Below, piece after piece: positions 1 to 8,631 of a stretch of DNA of 55,702 nucleotides. The DNA is from Streptomyces cellulosae (GTDB lineage Bacteria > Actinomycetota > Actinomycetes > Streptomycetales > Streptomycetaceae), in contig BNBH01000039.1 in NCBI GenBank assembly GCA_014655195.1, positions 1 to 55,702 on the forward strand. The letters are read 5' to 3'. The notes below the pieces were generated by a model. The model did not search any database. It was not told the DNA's origin and saw only the letters and a program-made list of their open reading frames with translations. Numbering within the stretch: position 1 is the stretch's first letter; every line of letters starts with the position of its first letter. The position numbers and the translations under genes were made by a program.

Positions 1-250
1 TCAAAGGAACCTCGTCTCAGAGAGACGGGGTATCAACATATCTGGCGTTGACTTTTGGCACGCTGTTGAGTTCTCAAGGAACGGACGCTTCCTTTGTACT
101 CACCCCCTCGGGCTTTCCTCCGGGCGCTTCCCTTCGGTCTTGCGTTTCCGACTCTATCAGTGTTTTTCCGGCCCTCTGACCACCGTTCCGCAGGCATGCG
201 GAAGATGATCCAAAGTTAGGATCTGACGAGTTGGATTGCTGCCGGGTCCT
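1..250 (-). promoter_or_regulatory. rRNA operon promoter region and pre-16S leader (operon runs off the left edge)
   Basis: Read on the minus strand, this is the conserved actinobacterial leader that precedes 16S rRNA. It contains CTTGAGAACTCAACAG (about 64-80), the leader/antitermination block of actinobacterial rrn operons, followed by a CCAAAAGTCAACGCCAG stretch and a GTCTC...GAGAC hairpin near position 20. Upstream are -10-like hexamers TAGAGT (151-156) and TAACTT (about 217-222), which fits the several tandem promoters usual for Streptomyces rrn loci; the -35 elements are weak. The 16S gene itself would start beyond position 1. Recognition rests on remembered leader sequence. No open reading frame is credible here. 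Confidence 0.75.
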
Positions 251-326
251 GGATGCGTGACTGCACCCCTCAGCCCCAGGCAGGTTTAAGACTGTACACG
301 GGGTCGCAGACCGCGTGCAAATCCAT

Positions 327-361
327 TAGGGTGGGTGGTCTAGACCTCTTGTCTGGACCAT
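327..361 (+). promoter_or_regulatory. crr-ptsI promoter with tandem DasR operators (dre-like)
   Basis: A -10-like TAGGGT lies at 327-332 with only a weak -35 (TCGCAG, 304-309). Just downstream, 334-349 reads GGTGGTCTAGACCTCT, close to the DasR consensus (A/G)CTGGTCTAGACCACT. A second, poorer copy, TTGTCTGGACCA, lies at 349-360. The two centres are 13 bp apart, so the sites abut. DasR is the GntR-family N-acetylglucosamine regulator of Streptomyces and is known to control the general PTS genes. Placement immediately after the -10 fits repression by blocking polymerase. The first site is strong; the second is inference. Confidence 0.8.
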
Positions 362-477
362 GGATCTGGATCTGTCCCCCGGAACCGGTACGTCTCATGA
401 CATACCCTGCTGAACAGCACGCCGGAGACAGCCAGTGACGGCGCTCGTACAGATCTCCATCTCCTGGGAGGACTCCC

Positions 478-927
478 ATGACCACCGTGACGTCCCCGCT
501 TGCAGGACGGGCCATCGGACTGGCGTCCGTGCCCGATCCGGTCTTCTCCGGGGCCATGGTCGGCCCGGGCACCGCGATCGACCCCGTGCGGGAGCCCTCC
601 GAGGCCGTCTCCCCCGTCGACGGCGTGATCGTCTCTCTGCACCCGCACGCGTTCGTCGTCGTCGACGAGAGCGGGCACGGCGTGCTCACCCACCTCGGCA
701 TCGACACCGTCCAGCTCAACGGCGAGGGCTTCGAGCTGCTCGTCAACAAGGGCGACACCGTCACACGCGGGCAGAGCATCGTGCGCTGGAACCCGGCCGC
801 CGTCGAGGCCGCCGGCAAGTCCCCGGTGTGCCCGGTCGTGGCGCTGGAGGCCACGGCGGACGCCCTCTCCGAGCTCCGTGAGGACGGCGACGTGAAGGCG
901 GGCGACACCCTCTTCCTCTGGAAGTGA
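478..927 (+). CDS. crr: PTS glucose-type IIA component
   Basis: This 149-aa protein is the EIIA-Crr phosphocarrier of the sugar phosphotransferase system. It takes phosphate from HPr and passes it to membrane IIB/IIC permeases, in Streptomyces chiefly that for N-acetylglucosamine. The phosphorylated histidine is His72 in THLGIDTV; the second conserved histidine of the fold lies in HPHAF (about 55-59). Length matches stand-alone IIA proteins. The start is fixed by GGGAGGAC about 6 nt before the ATG. It lies 94 bp upstream of ptsI in the same direction, behind a DasR operator, and the pair is expected to be co-transcribed. No ptsH is seen in the window. Confidence 0.95.
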   Translation: MTTVTSPLAGRAIGLASVPDPVFSGAMVGPGTAIDPVREPSEAVSPVDGVIVSLHPHAFVVVDESGHGVLTHLGIDTVQLNGEGFELLVNKGDTVTRGQSIVRWNPAAVEAAGKSPVCPVVALEATADALSELREDGDVKAGDTLFLWK

Positions 928-1021
928 CGTGACGCCGTCCCCTGACTGACGGCACAGGGCGACGGCACAGAGACATCGGACGCTGCGGCGCGACCCGCCG
1001 CTTTTACCGGAGACGGGTGAG

Positions 1022-2692
1022 ATGGAGACAACGCTGCGAGGCGTCGGCGTGAGCCACGGTGTGGCGATCGGCGAGGTTCGGCACATGGGCACGGCGGTGC
1101 TGGAGCCGCCGGCCAAGCAGATCCCGGCGGAGGAGGCGGAGCGCGAGCAGCAGCGCGCCCGTCAGGCCGTGGAGGCGGTCGCGGCCGATCTGACCGCGCG
1201 CGGGAACCTCGCGGGCGGCGAGGCCCAGGCGGTGCTCGAGGCGCAGGCCCTGATGGCGCAGGACCCCGAGCTGATGGCCGACGTGGACCGGCGCATCGCC
1301 GTCGGCAGCTCCGCCGAGCGCGCGGTGTACGACGCGTTCGCCGCGTACCGCGAGCTGCTGGCGAACGCGGGCGAGTACCTGGCGGGCCGGGTCGCCGACC
1401 TGGACGACGTGCGCAACCGCATCGTGGCGCGGCTGCTCGGCGTGCCGATGCCGGGCGTGCCGGACAGCGACGAGCCGTACGTGCTGGTGGCGCGGGATCT
1501 CGCGCCGGCGGACACCGCGCTGCTGGACCCCACGCTGGTGCTCGGTTTCGTGACCGAGGAGGGCGGGCCGACCAGTCACAGCGCCATCCTGGCGCGTGCG
1601 CTGGGTGTGCCGGCGGTCGTGGCCCTGCCGGGGGCCGGTGAGATCGCCGAGGGCACGCTGATAGCGGTCGACGGGAGCTCGGGCGAGATCTTCGTGAACC
1701 CGACCGAGGAGCGACGGGCCGCCCTGGCGGCCGCGGCGGCCGAGCGGAAGGCCGCTCTCGCTGCGGCGACCGGCCCAGGTGCGACCGCTGATGGGCACAA
1801 GGTGCCGCTGCTGGCGAACATCGGCGGGCCGGCGGACGTCCCGGCAGCGGTCGAGGCGGGCGCCGAGGGCGTCGGCCTGTTCCGTACCGAGTTCCTGTTC
1901 CTGGACGACAGCAAGAACGCTCCGTCCGAGGAGAAGCAGGTCGAGGCGTACCGGCAGGTGCTGGAGGCGTTCCCCGAGGGGCGTGTCGTGGTGCGGGTGC
2001 TGGACGCGGGCGCGGACAAGCCGCTGGACTTCCTCACGCCGGGCGACGAGCCGAACCCCGCGCTGGGCGTGCGGGGTCTGCGGACCCTGCTCGACCACCC
2101 GGAGGTGCTGCGCACCCAGCTGACGGCGTTGGCCAAGGCCGCGGAGGGGCTGCCGGTCCACCTCGAGGTGATGGCCCCGATGGTGGCGGACCGGGCCGAC
2201 GCGAAGGCGTTCGCGGACGCGTGCCGTGCGGCCGGGCTGCGGGCGAAGTACGGCGCGATGGTGGAGATCCCGTCGGCGGCGCTGCGGGCGCGTTCGGTGC
2301 TGCAGGAGGTGGAGTTCCTGTCGCTGGGCACGAACGACCTCGCGCAGTACACGTTCGCCGCGGACCGTCAGGTGGGTGCGGTCTCCCGGCTGCAGGATCC
2401 GTGGCAGCCGGCGCTGCTCGACCTGGTGGCGCTGTCCGCGGAGGCGGCGCGGGCCGAGGGCAAGAGCTGCGGTGTGTGCGGTGAGGCCGCGTCGGATCCG
2501 CTGCTGGCGTGTGTGCTGACGGGGCTGGGTGTCACCTCCCTGTCGATGGGTGCGGCGTCCATTCCTTATGTGCGTGCCTCGCTGGCGAAGTTCACGCTGG
2601 CGCAGTGCGAGCGGGCCGCCGCCGCCGCGCGGGCCGCGGACGGCGCGGACGAGGCGCGGAACGCGGCGCAGGCGGTGCTGTCGGGCGAGTAG
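1022..2692 (+). CDS. ptsI: PTS enzyme I (phosphoenolpyruvate-protein phosphotransferase)
   Basis: This 556-aa cytoplasmic enzyme autophosphorylates from phosphoenolpyruvate and donates the phosphate to HPr, the first step of all PTS sugar uptake. The N-terminal domain carries the active histidine His186 in GGPTSHSAILAR. The C-terminal TIM-barrel PEP-binding domain shows LFRTEFLFLD and the SLGTNDLAQYTFAADR segment, with the catalytic cysteine in SCGVCGEAA. Length is that of a classical single-unit enzyme I. It follows crr by 94 bp and is closed by a strong hairpin at 2723-2756. Expression should follow crr and DasR. Confidence 0.96.
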   Translation: METTLRGVGVSHGVAIGEVRHMGTAVLEPPAKQIPAEEAEREQQRARQAVEAVAADLTARGNLAGGEAQAVLEAQALMAQDPELMADVDRRIAVGSSAERAVYDAFAAYRELLANAGEYLAGRVADLDDVRNRIVARLLGVPMPGVPDSDEPYVLVARDLAPADTALLDPTLVLGFVTEEGGPTSHSAILARALGVPAVVALPGAGEIAEGTLIAVDGSSGEIFVNPTEERRAALAAAAAERKAALAAATGPGATADGHKVPLLANIGGPADVPAAVEAGAEGVGLFRTEFLFLDDSKNAPSEEKQVEAYRQVLEAFPEGRVVVRVLDAGADKPLDFLTPGDEPNPALGVRGLRTLLDHPEVLRTQLTALAKAAEGLPVHLEVMAPMVADRADAKAFADACRAAGLRAKYGAMVEIPSAALRARSVLQEVEFLSLGTNDLAQYTFAADRQVGAVSRLQDPWQPALLDLVALSAEAARAEGKSCGVCGEAASDPLLACVLTGLGVTSLSMGAASIPYVRASLAKFTLAQCERAAAAARAADGADEARNAAQAVLSGE

Positions 2693-2722
2693 TCCTCGCC
2701 CGGCATCGACAACGCGGTGTCC

Positions 2723-2756
2723 CGAGGGGCGCCCCACTCCGGTGGGGCGCCCCTCG
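2723..2756. terminator. Strong hairpin terminator between convergent genes
   Basis: A perfect 15-bp stem (2723-2737 pairs with 2742-2756) closes on a TCCG tetraloop. No T-tract follows, as is usual in Streptomyces. It lies 31 bp after ptsI and 25 bp from the end of the convergent gene at 2781, so it probably serves both. Confidence 0.85.
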
Positions 2757-2780
2757 TGCTGTCCCCGTTCCCCGCCCCGG

Positions 2781-3671
2781 TCAGTGGCGGTGGTCCGGGC
2801 CGGGGTCGGCGTCCGTGAGGTCGGGTGACGCGCAGTAGTCGACGTTGGATTCGGGCGGGATGACCTCGCCGGTCTCGGTGTCGGTGCAGTAGGCGTCGAA
2901 GACCTCTCCCGCGGTGAGGGGGATCAGTCCGTGGCTGCGGATGCGCCAGCCGTGGATGCGGTCGGGTTCGCCGGGGGTGCTGGTGCGCATCACGAGGCCG
3001 CCGGGGCCCGCGGTGGCGAGGCCGACGGCCAGGACGGTGGTGAACTCCAGGGCCTCGGTCTCGTCGAGGTGCACGCCCTCGTCGGTGTCGTCGGCGTGCA
3101 GCACGGCGACCAGGGATTCGGGTGGTCCGGAGACGCTGCAGACGAGATGTCGGTCGCCCGGCGGCGCGCTGTCGAGGATGCGGGAGACCAGGCGGGAGGC
3201 GCGGCTGAAGGCGGCGTGTCCGAGGTCCTCGCCGCAGGAGGCGCAGGGGCCGAGGCGGGCGAGGAGCATCGTGGCGTACTCCCAGGTGGCACGGCGGACG
3301 GCCTCGTCGACGAGGGTGGTCATCAGGTCCGACAGGGGCCGGCCGTCGTAGGGGACGGCGGGTCCTGTGGCGGCGCGCTCGGCGGTGAAGCGGGTGCGGC
3401 TGAGGTGGCTGTCGGGGTCGAGGCCGTGCTGCGCGCACCAGTCGGCGTATTCCTCGGGGTCGAAGAGGGCCACCGTGGTGTGGCCGCCCTGGAGGGCGCG
3501 GGTGCGCAGCACGGCTTCGACGTGTTTCAGGTAGGTGGCGTGGTCGTCGAAGACGAAGCTGTCGTAGCGCCGCATGGCGCGGAAGTCGTGTTCGTCGGTG
3601 AGCACGCCGATGGTGCCCACGATCTCGCGGCGCAGGACGCGTCGCAGGGTCCGGTGGTCGGTGTACGCCAT
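2781..3671 (-). CDS. Conserved actinobacterial protein of unknown function
   Basis: This 296-aa soluble protein is not assigned to a named family here. It has no signal peptide or membrane segment. A CASCG motif near residue 140 could be half a metal site but lacks an obvious second pair. The composition is acidic. I chose the ATG at 3671 because GGGGGAGAC sits directly upstream (SD core 3-5 nt away); a longer frame from 3704 has no ribosome site. It lies 89 bp downstream of acetoacetyl-CoA synthetase on the same strand and may be read from that promoter. Position beside the PTS genes suggests the S. coelicolor SCO1392-type locus. Function unknown. Confidence 0.75.
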   Translation of the reverse strand: MAYTDHRTLRRVLRREIVGTIGVLTDEHDFRAMRRYDSFVFDDHATYLKHVEAVLRTRALQGGHTTVALFDPEEYADWCAQHGLDPDSHLSRTRFTAERAATGPAVPYDGRPLSDLMTTLVDEAVRRATWEYATMLLARLGPCASCGEDLGHAAFSRASRLVSRILDSAPPGDRHLVCSVSGPPESLVAVLHADDTDEGVHLDETEALEFTTVLAVGLATAGPGGLVMRTSTPGEPDRIHGWRIRSHGLIPLTAGEVFDAYCTDTETGEVIPPESNVDYCASPDLTDADPGPDHRH

Positions 3672-3760
3672 GTCTCCCCCTCTGCACGGTCGATCAATGC
3701 TCACTCACCGTAATCGGCGGCACTGACAACGGGTGCGGAGGAGGAGACTGGCGTGACGGG

Positions 3761-5728
3761 TCAGGGGCGGGTGCGGGCCAGCTCCTGGTAGTGGGCGAGC
3801 AGGTCGAGGTTGTCGATGGAGCCGGGGTTGACGGCCTTCTCCAGGGGGGTGCCCTGGAGGAGTCGCTTGACCGGGACCTCGATGCGCTTGCCGGTGAGGG
3901 TGTGCGGGATGCCGGGCACCTCGATGATCTCGTCGGGGACGTGCCGGGGCGAGAGCTGGGTGCGGATGGTCTTCTTGATGCGGTCGGTCAGGTCGTCGTC
4001 GAGGGTGGCACCGGGCGCCAGGTGGACGAAGAGCGGCATCCAGTAGCCGCCGTCGGGCTGTTCGATGCCGACGACCAGGGACTCCTTGATCTCGGGGAGG
4101 CGTTCGACGGCCTCGTAGATGTCGGCGGAGCCCATGCGGACGCCCTGGCGGTTGAGGGTGGAGTCGGAGCGGCCGTGGATGACGACGGAGCCGTGCGAGG
4201 TGAGGGTGATCCAGTCGCCGTGGCGCCAGACGCCGGGGTAGGTGTCGAAGTAGCTGTCGTGGTAGCGGCTGCCGTCGGGATCGTTCCAGAAGTGGATGGG
4301 CATGGACGGCATGGGGTTGGTGACCACGAGTTCGCCGACCTCGTCGGTGAGGGGCTTGCCGCTGGGGTCCCAGGACTGCAGGTCGGTGCCGAGGCAGGGG
4401 GCCTGGAGCTCGCCGACGTGCACGGGGAGGGTGGGGACGGCTCCGGCGAAGCAGGAGCAGACGTCGGTGCCGCCGCTGACTGAGGCGATCCACAGGTCAT
4501 CGCGGACCTGGTCGTGCAGCCAGCGGAATCCGTCGGGCGGCAGCGGGGAGCCGGTGGTGGCCACGCACTTCACGGCGGACAGGTCGTGGTCGCGCGAGGG
4601 GTGGACGCCGGCCTTGCGGCAGGCCGTCACGTACGCGGCGGAGGTGCCGTAGAGGGTGGCTCCGGTGCGTTCGGCGATGCGCCACTGGGCGCCGGTGTCG
4701 GGGTAGCCGGGGCTGCCGTCGTAGAGGACGACGGTGGTGCCGGTGAGGAGGCCGGAGACGAGGAAGTTCCACATCATCCAGCCGGTCGAGGTGTACCAGA
4801 AGAAGCGGTCGTCGGGACCGAGGTCGCAGTGCAGGCCGAGCTGCTTGAGGTGCTCGACGAGGATGCCGCCCTGGGACTGGACGATGGCCTTGGGCAGTCC
4901 GGTGGTGCCGGAGGAGTAGAGCACCCACAGGGGGTGGTCGAAGGGCACCTGCTCGAAGACCGGTTCGGTGTCGCCGGCGGTGAGGGCGGACCATTCCAGG
5001 GCGCCGTCGGGGGCGTCGGTGCCGAGCAGCGGGATGTGCACGACGGCGCGCAGGGTGGGCAGTTCGCGGCGGAGTTCGGCGACGATCTCGCTGCGGTCGT
5101 GCTCCTTGCCGCCGTAGCGGTAGCCGTCGACGGTGAACAGGACGACCGGTTCGACCTGCTGGAAGCGGTCGAGGACGCTGCGGGCGCCGAAGTCGGGGGC
5201 GCAGGAGGTCCACACGCCGCCGACGGCAGCGGTGGCGAGGAGGGCGACGACGGCCTCGGGGATGTTCGGCAGGTAGCCGCTGACCCGGTCGCCGGGGCGA
5301 ACGCCGAGGGCGCGGAGTTCGGCGGCGAGGGACCCGACCTGGCGGCGCAGTTCGGCCCAGGTGACGGGCCGGGGGTCGTGGGTCTCGTCGACGTGGAGCA
5401 GGGCCGGCTCGTCCGCGCGGGAGGCGGCGGCGCGCAGGGCGTGCTCGGCGTAGTTGAGGGTCGCGCCGGGGAACCACTGGGCGCCTGGCATGGAGCGGTC
5501 GCCGAGGACGCGCTCGTACGGCGTGGTGAAGCGGACGTCGAACCACTCGGTGACCGCTTTCCAGAAGGTCTCCAGTTCCTCGACGGACCAGCGGTGCAGT
5601 GCCGGGTATCCGCCGTCGCCGGGGGCGCCGTGGTGCTCCGCCGCCCAGGCCTGGAATTTGGTCACCTGTGCCTGAGCGATGCGTTCCGGATCGGGCTGCC
5701 AGAGCGGCTGGGGGTTCACGGTCGACAT
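3761..5728 (-). CDS. Acetoacetyl-CoA synthetase
   Basis: This 655-aa member of the adenylate-forming ANL superfamily should convert acetoacetate, ATP and CoA into acetoacetyl-CoA, feeding short-chain acyl metabolism. The AMP-binding signature YSSGTTGLPKAIVQSQGG lies near residue 265, followed by the TSTGWMMWN segment typical of acetoacetyl-CoA synthetases rather than acetyl-CoA synthetases. The C-terminal NRQGVRMGSADIY and TLTGKRIEVPVKRLL blocks, the latter with the catalytic lysine, are intact. Length agrees with the family (about 650). The ATG at 5728 is preferred over an upstream in-frame start because it begins the conserved N-terminus (NPQPLWQPDPERI). It would be the first gene of a minus-strand pair with the gene at 2781. 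Confidence 0.93.
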   Translation of the reverse strand: MSTVNPQPLWQPDPERIAQAQVTKFQAWAAEHHGAPGDGGYPALHRWSVEELETFWKAVTEWFDVRFTTPYERVLGDRSMPGAQWFPGATLNYAEHALRAAASRADEPALLHVDETHDPRPVTWAELRRQVGSLAAELRALGVRPGDRVSGYLPNIPEAVVALLATAAVGGVWTSCAPDFGARSVLDRFQQVEPVVLFTVDGYRYGGKEHDRSEIVAELRRELPTLRAVVHIPLLGTDAPDGALEWSALTAGDTEPVFEQVPFDHPLWVLYSSGTTGLPKAIVQSQGGILVEHLKQLGLHCDLGPDDRFFWYTSTGWMMWNFLVSGLLTGTTVVLYDGSPGYPDTGAQWRIAERTGATLYGTSAAYVTACRKAGVHPSRDHDLSAVKCVATTGSPLPPDGFRWLHDQVRDDLWIASVSGGTDVCSCFAGAVPTLPVHVGELQAPCLGTDLQSWDPSGKPLTDEVGELVVTNPMPSMPIHFWNDPDGSRYHDSYFDTYPGVWRHGDWITLTSHGSVVIHGRSDSTLNRQGVRMGSADIYEAVERLPEIKESLVVGIEQPDGGYWMPLFVHLAPGATLDDDLTDRIKKTIRTQLSPRHVPDEIIEVPGIPHTLTGKRIEVPVKRLLQGTPLEKAVNPGSIDNLDLLAHYQELARTRP

Positions 5729-5941
5729 GGGGCGGCTCCCGGACTGTGCGCGTCGTGTGCGTCCTCCGCGCACGGGCTGGGGTGTGCGCGTGACGCGGCT
5801 GACAGGGACGATGCCACGTGATCGACTTCCGCACCAGGGTGCCCCCCACATAGTCCCCGTCGTGAAGATGTGGTCCGATCACGGGTGAACGGGAGTTGAA
5901 CGCCACGCTTGCGGGGCGCGGTCGATGGCAGGGTGAGCAAC

Positions 5942-8062
5942 ATGAACGGTCGTGACCTGGTGCGTTCGTGGTGGTCGGTCGGTGTGGCGGGAGCGGCACG
6001 AGGGTTGCGTACCGTACGAGCAGCGTGGCGCAGGCGGGGTGCGGACGCCACCGGGCCGGGGCCGGTGCGGGCGCGGGTGCCGGGGGCCGTGCGGGAGGTG
6101 GAGCCGGGTCCCGGCGGGGGTGTGATCCGGTTCGCCCGCTCGGAGCTGCGGATCCTCGTCGCGGTGAACGGCGCGGTGTTCTGGGGGTGGGACGGGACCG
6201 GTCCGGAGCCGTCGTACGCGCTGGCCGGCGCGTGTCCCGAGCCGGATCCGCGGGCCGAGCTGGAGCCGGACACGGACGGCGGCTGGCGTGTGGTGGCCGA
6301 GCGGGTGACGGTCGCGGTGTCGCGGCACGGCGCGCTGGAGGTGCTGACGCCCGGCGGTGTGATGCTGCGGCGGGATCTGCCGCCGCGGTGGTGGGAGGCG
6401 GAGGATCGAGGTCCGGCGCGGTGGTTGCTGCGGTCGGAGGTTCCGGCGGACGCCCGTTTCTTCGGTCCGGGCGGCCGGGCGGAGGCGCCCCGGTCGCGGG
6501 AGGGGAAGGGGGTGAGCGCGGCGCCGGTGACCGTGCCCGTGCAGCTGGTGGTGGCGGACGCGGGCACGCATCTGCTGTTCGTCGACAACCCGTGGGACGG
6601 CACGGTGACCGTGCGGGAGGGCGTGGAGGGCGCCGGTTCCGGCCACGACCGGGTGGGCACGAGCGAGCTGCGCATGGAGGGCGGTCCGGTGCGCGGCTGG
6701 GTGATGGTGGGCACACCTGCGCGGGTCCTGCTGATGTGGGCGTCGCTCACCGGGGCGCCGGCGCTGCCGCCCGCGTGGGCGTTCGGCCACCACCACGTCC
6801 GGGAGGGGTGCGGCGGCGAGGACGAGGTGCGGCGGGTGGTCGCCGGTCACCAGGAGCGGGGGCTGCCGCTGGACGCGGTGCATCTGGGGGACGGTCATCT
6901 GGACGGCGGGCGTGCGTTCACGGTCGACCAGGACCGTTTCCCGAAGCTGCCGGTGCTGGCGGACGAGCTGCGGCGGGAGGGGATACGGCTGGTGTCGGCG
7001 GTGCCTGCGGAGAGGTGGCCCGTCGAGGCGCCCCGCCCGGATCTCACCGACGCGCGCGTGGGGTACGCGGGGCAGGCGGCGCAGGGCTTCGCCGGGGTGT
7101 GGCACACGGGCGACGCCTCCGTGCGGGGCGGGCGCGTGGACGCACTGGGACTGGCCCGGGCCGCGTACGAAGGGCTGCGGGACGAGGTGCCCGCCGACGA
7201 GCGGCCGTGGGTGCTGTCACGCTCCGGGTGGGCCGGGCTGCAGCGGTACGGCGGGGTGTGGCTGGGCGAGGGCGCCCCGGGGTGGGCAGGACTGCGGGCG
7301 TCGCTCGCGCGGGTGTTGGGGCTCGGGCTGTGCGGTGTGCCGTTCTCCGGGCCGGACGTCGTGGGCGACGACAGGACCGGCTCCTCCGAACTGTACGTAC
7401 GGCAGCTCCAGTTGGCCGCGTACCTGCCCTTGCTGCGCACGGGCTCCGGGCCGTGGGAGTACGGCGCGGTCGTCCTGGGTTACGCGCGCGTGGCGCTGGG
7501 CGAACGACGGCGGCTGATGCCGTACTTCGTGACGCTGGCGCATCTCGCGCAGCGGACCGGGGCGCCGATGGTGCGGCCGTTGTGGTGGCCGGCGCCGGAG
7601 GAGCGGGAGGTGCGGGACTGTGAGGACGCGTTCCTGCTGGGGGACGCGCTGCTGGTGGCGCCGGTGCTGGAGCCGGGCGCGGTGCGGCGTGAGATGCGGT
7701 TGCCGCGCGGGCGGTGGTACGACACGGCGACGGGGCGGGCGTACGAGGGGCCGGCGAAGGTGCTGGTGGACGCGCCCTTGGAGCACATACCCGTGTTCGC
7801 GCGGGCAGGCGCGGTGGTGCCGGTGCGCGGGGAGGGCGGCGGGACCGAGCTGGAGGTGTGGGCGCCCGCCTCGGGCCGGAGCGGGGGCGGGCTGGTGGTG
7901 CCGGACGACGGGGACGGCGGGGACGGACCGCAGGTCGAGCGGTACTCGGTGACCCGCTCGGGCCCGCGGGTCGTCGTACGGCGCGAAACGGAGGACGGCG
8001 CCCTGGAGCCGTCCCGGCCGGTACGGGTCCGCGGGCTCGACGGACCGGGCGGTCAGATGTAG
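5942..8062 (+). CDS. GH31-family glycosyl hydrolase-like protein, probably catalytically inactive
   Basis: This 706-aa protein resembles family GH31 alpha-glucosidases and alpha-xylosidases: an N-terminal beta domain, a TIM barrel with PPAWAFGHHH (about 277) and GLPLDAVHLGDGH (about 307), RSGWAGLQRYGGVW (about 427), GVPFSGPDVVGDD, and a C-terminal beta sandwich (YDTATGRAYEGP). The usual WxDMNEP nucleophile motif appears as WHTGDAS, which puts Thr389 where the nucleophile Asp should be. The usual HWxGDN acid/base motif reads VWLGEG (Glu443). Both catalytic positions therefore look substituted. No signal peptide is visible. The start is set by a GGGTGAG ribosome site before the ATG. It overlaps the convergent Nudix gene by 10 bp. 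Substrate unknown. Confidence 0.75.
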   Translation: MNGRDLVRSWWSVGVAGAARGLRTVRAAWRRRGADATGPGPVRARVPGAVREVEPGPGGGVIRFARSELRILVAVNGAVFWGWDGTGPEPSYALAGACPEPDPRAELEPDTDGGWRVVAERVTVAVSRHGALEVLTPGGVMLRRDLPPRWWEAEDRGPARWLLRSEVPADARFFGPGGRAEAPRSREGKGVSAAPVTVPVQLVVADAGTHLLFVDNPWDGTVTVREGVEGAGSGHDRVGTSELRMEGGPVRGWVMVGTPARVLLMWASLTGAPALPPAWAFGHHHVREGCGGEDEVRRVVAGHQERGLPLDAVHLGDGHLDGGRAFTVDQDRFPKLPVLADELRREGIRLVSAVPAERWPVEAPRPDLTDARVGYAGQAAQGFAGVWHTGDASVRGGRVDALGLARAAYEGLRDEVPADERPWVLSRSGWAGLQRYGGVWLGEGAPGWAGLRASLARVLGLGLCGVPFSGPDVVGDDRTGSSELYVRQLQLAAYLPLLRTGSGPWEYGAVVLGYARVALGERRRLMPYFVTLAHLAQRTGAPMVRPLWWPAPEEREVRDCEDAFLLGDALLVAPVLEPGAVRREMRLPRGRWYDTATGRAYEGPAKVLVDAPLEHIPVFARAGAVVPVRGEGGGTELEVWAPASGRSGGGLVVPDDGDGGDGPQVERYSVTRSGPRVVVRRETEDGALEPSRPVRVRGLDGPGGQM

Positions 8063-8583
8063 CGGCCCTCGAAGAAGGCGCGCACCGCCACGGTGTGCAG
8101 GGGGAACGCGAGTTCCTCGGGGCGGCGCAGCAGGTGCGTGCCCTCGGTCTCGTCGGTGGGCGCGGAGGCGGGCAGGTCGGCCGCCGGGCGTTCGGGGAGC
8201 AGGCCGAACAGCAGCAGATGGCCGTCGGGTGCGCTCATGGCGTCGACGAGGCGGACGTCGCGGCTCTCCGCGTCGAGGCCGGTCTCCTCCTTGAGTTCGC
8301 GGACGACGGCCTGGCGCCAGTCCTCGCCGTGGTCGATGTAGCCGCCGGGCAGGGCGGTGCCGCCCTTGGCGGGCGGGATCGCGCGGGTGACGACGACCAG
8401 GGCGGTGCCCTGGGTGTCGTACACGGGCTGGAGGGCCACGGCGACCGGGAGCGGGTTGCGGTAGGCGACGGCGCCGCAGGCGGGGCAGGTGCGCGGCCAG
8501 CCGGAGACGCCCTCTCCGTAGGGCGCGCCGCAGGACGAACAGTGGCTGCCCGCCGCGGAGTTGGAAGCGTGATTATCGGACAC
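8053..8583 (-). CDS. Nudix hydrolase with N-terminal zinc ribbon
   Basis: This 176-aa cytoplasmic protein has a complete Nudix box (GYIDHGEDWRQAVVRELKEE followed by TGL, about residues 81-103), the motif that binds magnesium and hydrolyses nucleoside diphosphates linked to another group. An N-terminal CSSC...CPAC pair (about 15-35) should bind zinc, as in NudC-like and related proteins. The substrate cannot be told from sequence; NAD-capping or ADP-ribose-type substrates are both possible. It follows the VanX-type gene by 48 bp on the same strand and its 3' end overlaps the convergent GH31-like gene. Confidence 0.88.
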   Translation of the reverse strand: MSDNHASNSAAGSHCSSCGAPYGEGVSGWPRTCPACGAVAYRNPLPVAVALQPVYDTQGTALVVVTRAIPPAKGGTALPGGYIDHGEDWRQAVVRELKEETGLDAESRDVRLVDAMSAPDGHLLLFGLLPERPAADLPASAPTDETEGTHLLRRPEELAFPLHTVAVRAFFEGRYI

Positions 8584-8631
8584 GCGCGGGACTGTATCCG
8601 ATGACGGAAGGGGCGTCTCCGTTAGGGCGGT

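Noticed and set aside
253..438. 61-codon frame upstream of crr
   Set aside because: It runs through the crr promoter and DasR operators and has no ribosome site.
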